Shown piece by piece: positions 30,920 through 32,442 of a stretch of 32,442 bases of DNA. Numbering within the stretch: the first letter of the stretch is position 1; each line of letters opens with the position of its first letter. A model generated the notes under the pieces. That model was given only the letters and a program-made list of their open reading frames with translations, ran no database searches and was not told the DNA's origin. Position numbers and translations under genes: made by a program. Source of the stretch: Beroe ovata (lineage: Eukaryota; Ctenophora; Nuda; Beroida; Beroidae); contig CAMPET010000318.1 of the NCBI GenBank assembly GCA_946803715.1, positions 16,722-49,163 of the forward strand, read 5' to 3'.

Positions 30920-30951
30920 GTTGCTATGGTAATGGTAAGTTTGCACGTGCA
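30920..30951 (+). promoter_or_regulatory. X-box-like plus palindromic E-box pair, copy 1
   Basis: GTTGCTATGGTAAT (30920-30933) resembles the RFX X-box consensus. Seven bases later TTGCACGTGCA (30941-30951) contains the palindrome GCACGTGC with a CACGTG E-box core. The same pair with identical spacing recurs at 31385-31416, and a lone TTGCACGTGCA lies at 31034-31044. Regulatory use is inference; no gene start was identified nearby. Confidence 0.4.
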
Positions 30952-31304
30952 AAAATTAGCAGCCTGTAGGCTCATTTCTTACGGTGCTGTTTTGATTACG
31001 TTGCTCTCTGCCTGCTGATAGGAGAGACAAGAATTGCACGTGCAGTTTTATGCGCGCGCAATGACGGTCAGATCTCGAATGATATTATTCTGTTTTGCAC
31101 TGAATCATCAACCATGCACACTGAGCGACCTGTTGCTGTGATTGCTCTTGATCTGGAATCTGGATTTAAGCTACTAGGTTCAACATCTTTCACAATACGT
31201 TAGTCGTTTCAGTATCTGATGCGTTAATGCTTATCGTGACTACTTGAAGTTGATTACTTGACGGGCTCCCTAGTCTATATTATAATTTGGTAAGGTGTTT
31301 GTTT

Positions 31305-31353
31305 GCGTCTTTCGTGACTTTGTAGACAGGCGTCTTTCGTGACTTTGTAGACA
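31305..31353 (+). repeat. 25-bp tandem duplication
   Basis: GCGTCTTTCGTGACTTTGTA followed by GACA occurs twice in direct succession, starting at 31305 and 31330, without mismatch. It is probably a recent slippage event. It lies between the two X-box/E-box pairs. Confidence 0.85.
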
Positions 31354-31384
31354 AAAGTGACATGCTATTCTACAATCTGCGCGC

Positions 31385-31416
31385 GTTACTATGGTAGCGT
31401 AGAAGTTGCACGTGCA
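31385..31416 (+). promoter_or_regulatory. X-box-like plus palindromic E-box pair, copy 2
   Basis: GTTACTATGGTAGC (31385-31398), a 7-nt spacer, then TTGCACGTGCA (31406-31416). Orientation and spacing are the same as at 30920-30951. Flanking bases are partly similar as well (TGCGYGYGTT before, ATTAG/GATAG after), indicating common descent of a ~50-bp module. The N at 31429 lies 13 bp downstream. Confidence 0.4.
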
Positions 31417-31429
31417 CGAGATAGACTGN

Positions 31430-32442
31430 AACTGGCTATTGCCCGTAAGTTATTTTCTTGGTATAAAATATTCAATCTTCCGAATAATATGACAACGCCT
31501 TATGCTCATCTAAATCATTGACTGGTGGTCATCATCTTGGTTTGACACCCATTGACAGATATTGAATTTAACCTTGTCAAAGATCTCGCCATATTCTGTA
31601 TATTCTGTTTTTGGTCACTCCATCCAGGACAGCACACATTTGCATAGCCCCTTTTATCTTACAATTCACTACACCCAACAAAAGCGCTGATCAGTGTGCT
31701 GTGAAGATGAGTAGCCACGACAAATCAACGAAGAGTATTGTTGTCCCCTAAAACTCATTTCTCAGCACCATTATACTCTACAAGGGCTGTAACTCTAATC
31801 AAGATTCCACTGTGAGGTGGCAAACTCTTGTCACGGTCACATAGTGTACTATGAGTAAGTGATATCTTGTTCGTTCCTATGACCACCATGTTCTCCTCAG
31901 CGGTATCATCTCATTCTCATTCTCATGACGTAGAGTTGTTAATTTTACGATTATCCGCAGCTGCTCGCAATAATATGACCGACTGCCAAGGACCTGTTAT
32001 CACGGACAGGTCACAGTTGACGGCTAAAATGATACGCAGGATACGACACCCACAGTACACACCCGTTGCTCCAACTCCAAAAGCGAAGGAGACACATTTC
32101 TGTCCAACACATGGTCCAATAGGTACCTATCTGATAATGATATAATAGGTATCCGATATAAACAGACTGGAAGGTAGTCGATTAGAATAACTAACAAAGA
32201 CGATTGACAGTCATTCAGCTACCTACTGACGTCTGACTTACTGACAAGCCTAGTGAAACCTGACAAAGTGAAACCTGGCTGATTTCAGATTCAGAAAGTT
32301 CTGTATGTGAAGATTGCGCTGCAGAGGAGAGAGAGAGGGTAGAGGCTATCTCAAATACCAAGCTCGGGAAATATCTGCTATTGCCGGGGAGAAGAGATTC
32401 CAAGGTAGGACGGGGCACAAGTTAACACACACACACACACAC
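31430..32442. other. No confident gene; ends in an (AC)n microsatellite
   Basis: A plus frame at 31867-32145 is preceded by an acceptor-like ATGTTCTCCTCAG near 31892 and could hold a small exon, but has no recognisable domain. The window ends in an AC dinucleotide repeat from 32425. Confidence 0.35.

Noticed and set aside
31867-32145. Possible plus-strand exon with acceptor-like CTCCTCAG
   Set aside because: No recognisable domain or clear donor; kept only as a remark in the intergenic entry.

Overview
The window looks like repeat-rich nuclear DNA from an invertebrate animal. There are no bacterial-style operons. The recognisable genes are a Penelope-like retroelement, two Ty3/gypsy-type retrotransposons, a Crypton-like tyrosine recombinase, a copia-like gag fragment, a Ulp1-type protease and U1-type zinc fingers. 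Several reading frames are bordered by plausible GT/AG splice sites. I cannot name the species. No tRNA or rRNA gene was found.

Layout. 1-5094: a Penelope-like reverse-transcriptase relic (-), a ~2.26 kb insertion carrying a broken Crypton-like recombinase (+), then the 3' part of a degenerate multi-exon gene with an ADNC/QNK motif (-). 5096-7910: a ~185 bp foldback element, a divergent repeat module and one unrecognised proline-rich ORF (+). 7911-13678: a Ty3/gypsy element (-) with apparently intact gag and pol, joined by a textbook -1 frameshift signal. 13679-17688: a second, longer copy of the Penelope/ADNC-gene pair, here without the 2.26 kb insertion. 17709-19740: mostly non-coding DNA with a 31-bp palindrome, a 142-bp repeat (98% identical to one at 30.4 kb) and a short copia-like gag fragment. 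20045-26027: a second, decayed Ty3/gypsy element (-) with gag, protease, RT/RNase H, integrase and a third env-position ORF preceded by a splice-acceptor-like site. 26898-28469: Ulp1-like protease and zinc-finger coding segments (-). 28470-32442: no convincing gene, but palindromes, direct repeats and a duplicated X-box-like/E-box motif pair.

Most coding potential is mobile-element derived. Element 1 encodes what an active retrotransposon needs (capsid, protease, RT/RNase H, DD35E integrase), but a second LTR was not found. Element 2, the Penelope copies, the recombinase and the ADNC gene carry stops and frameshifts. Seven isolated N bases (5095, 6219, 13678, 16845, 19256, 19741, 31429) look like contig joins: three fall exactly where a repeat shared with another part of the window ends. 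Order and linkage across these points should be treated with caution.
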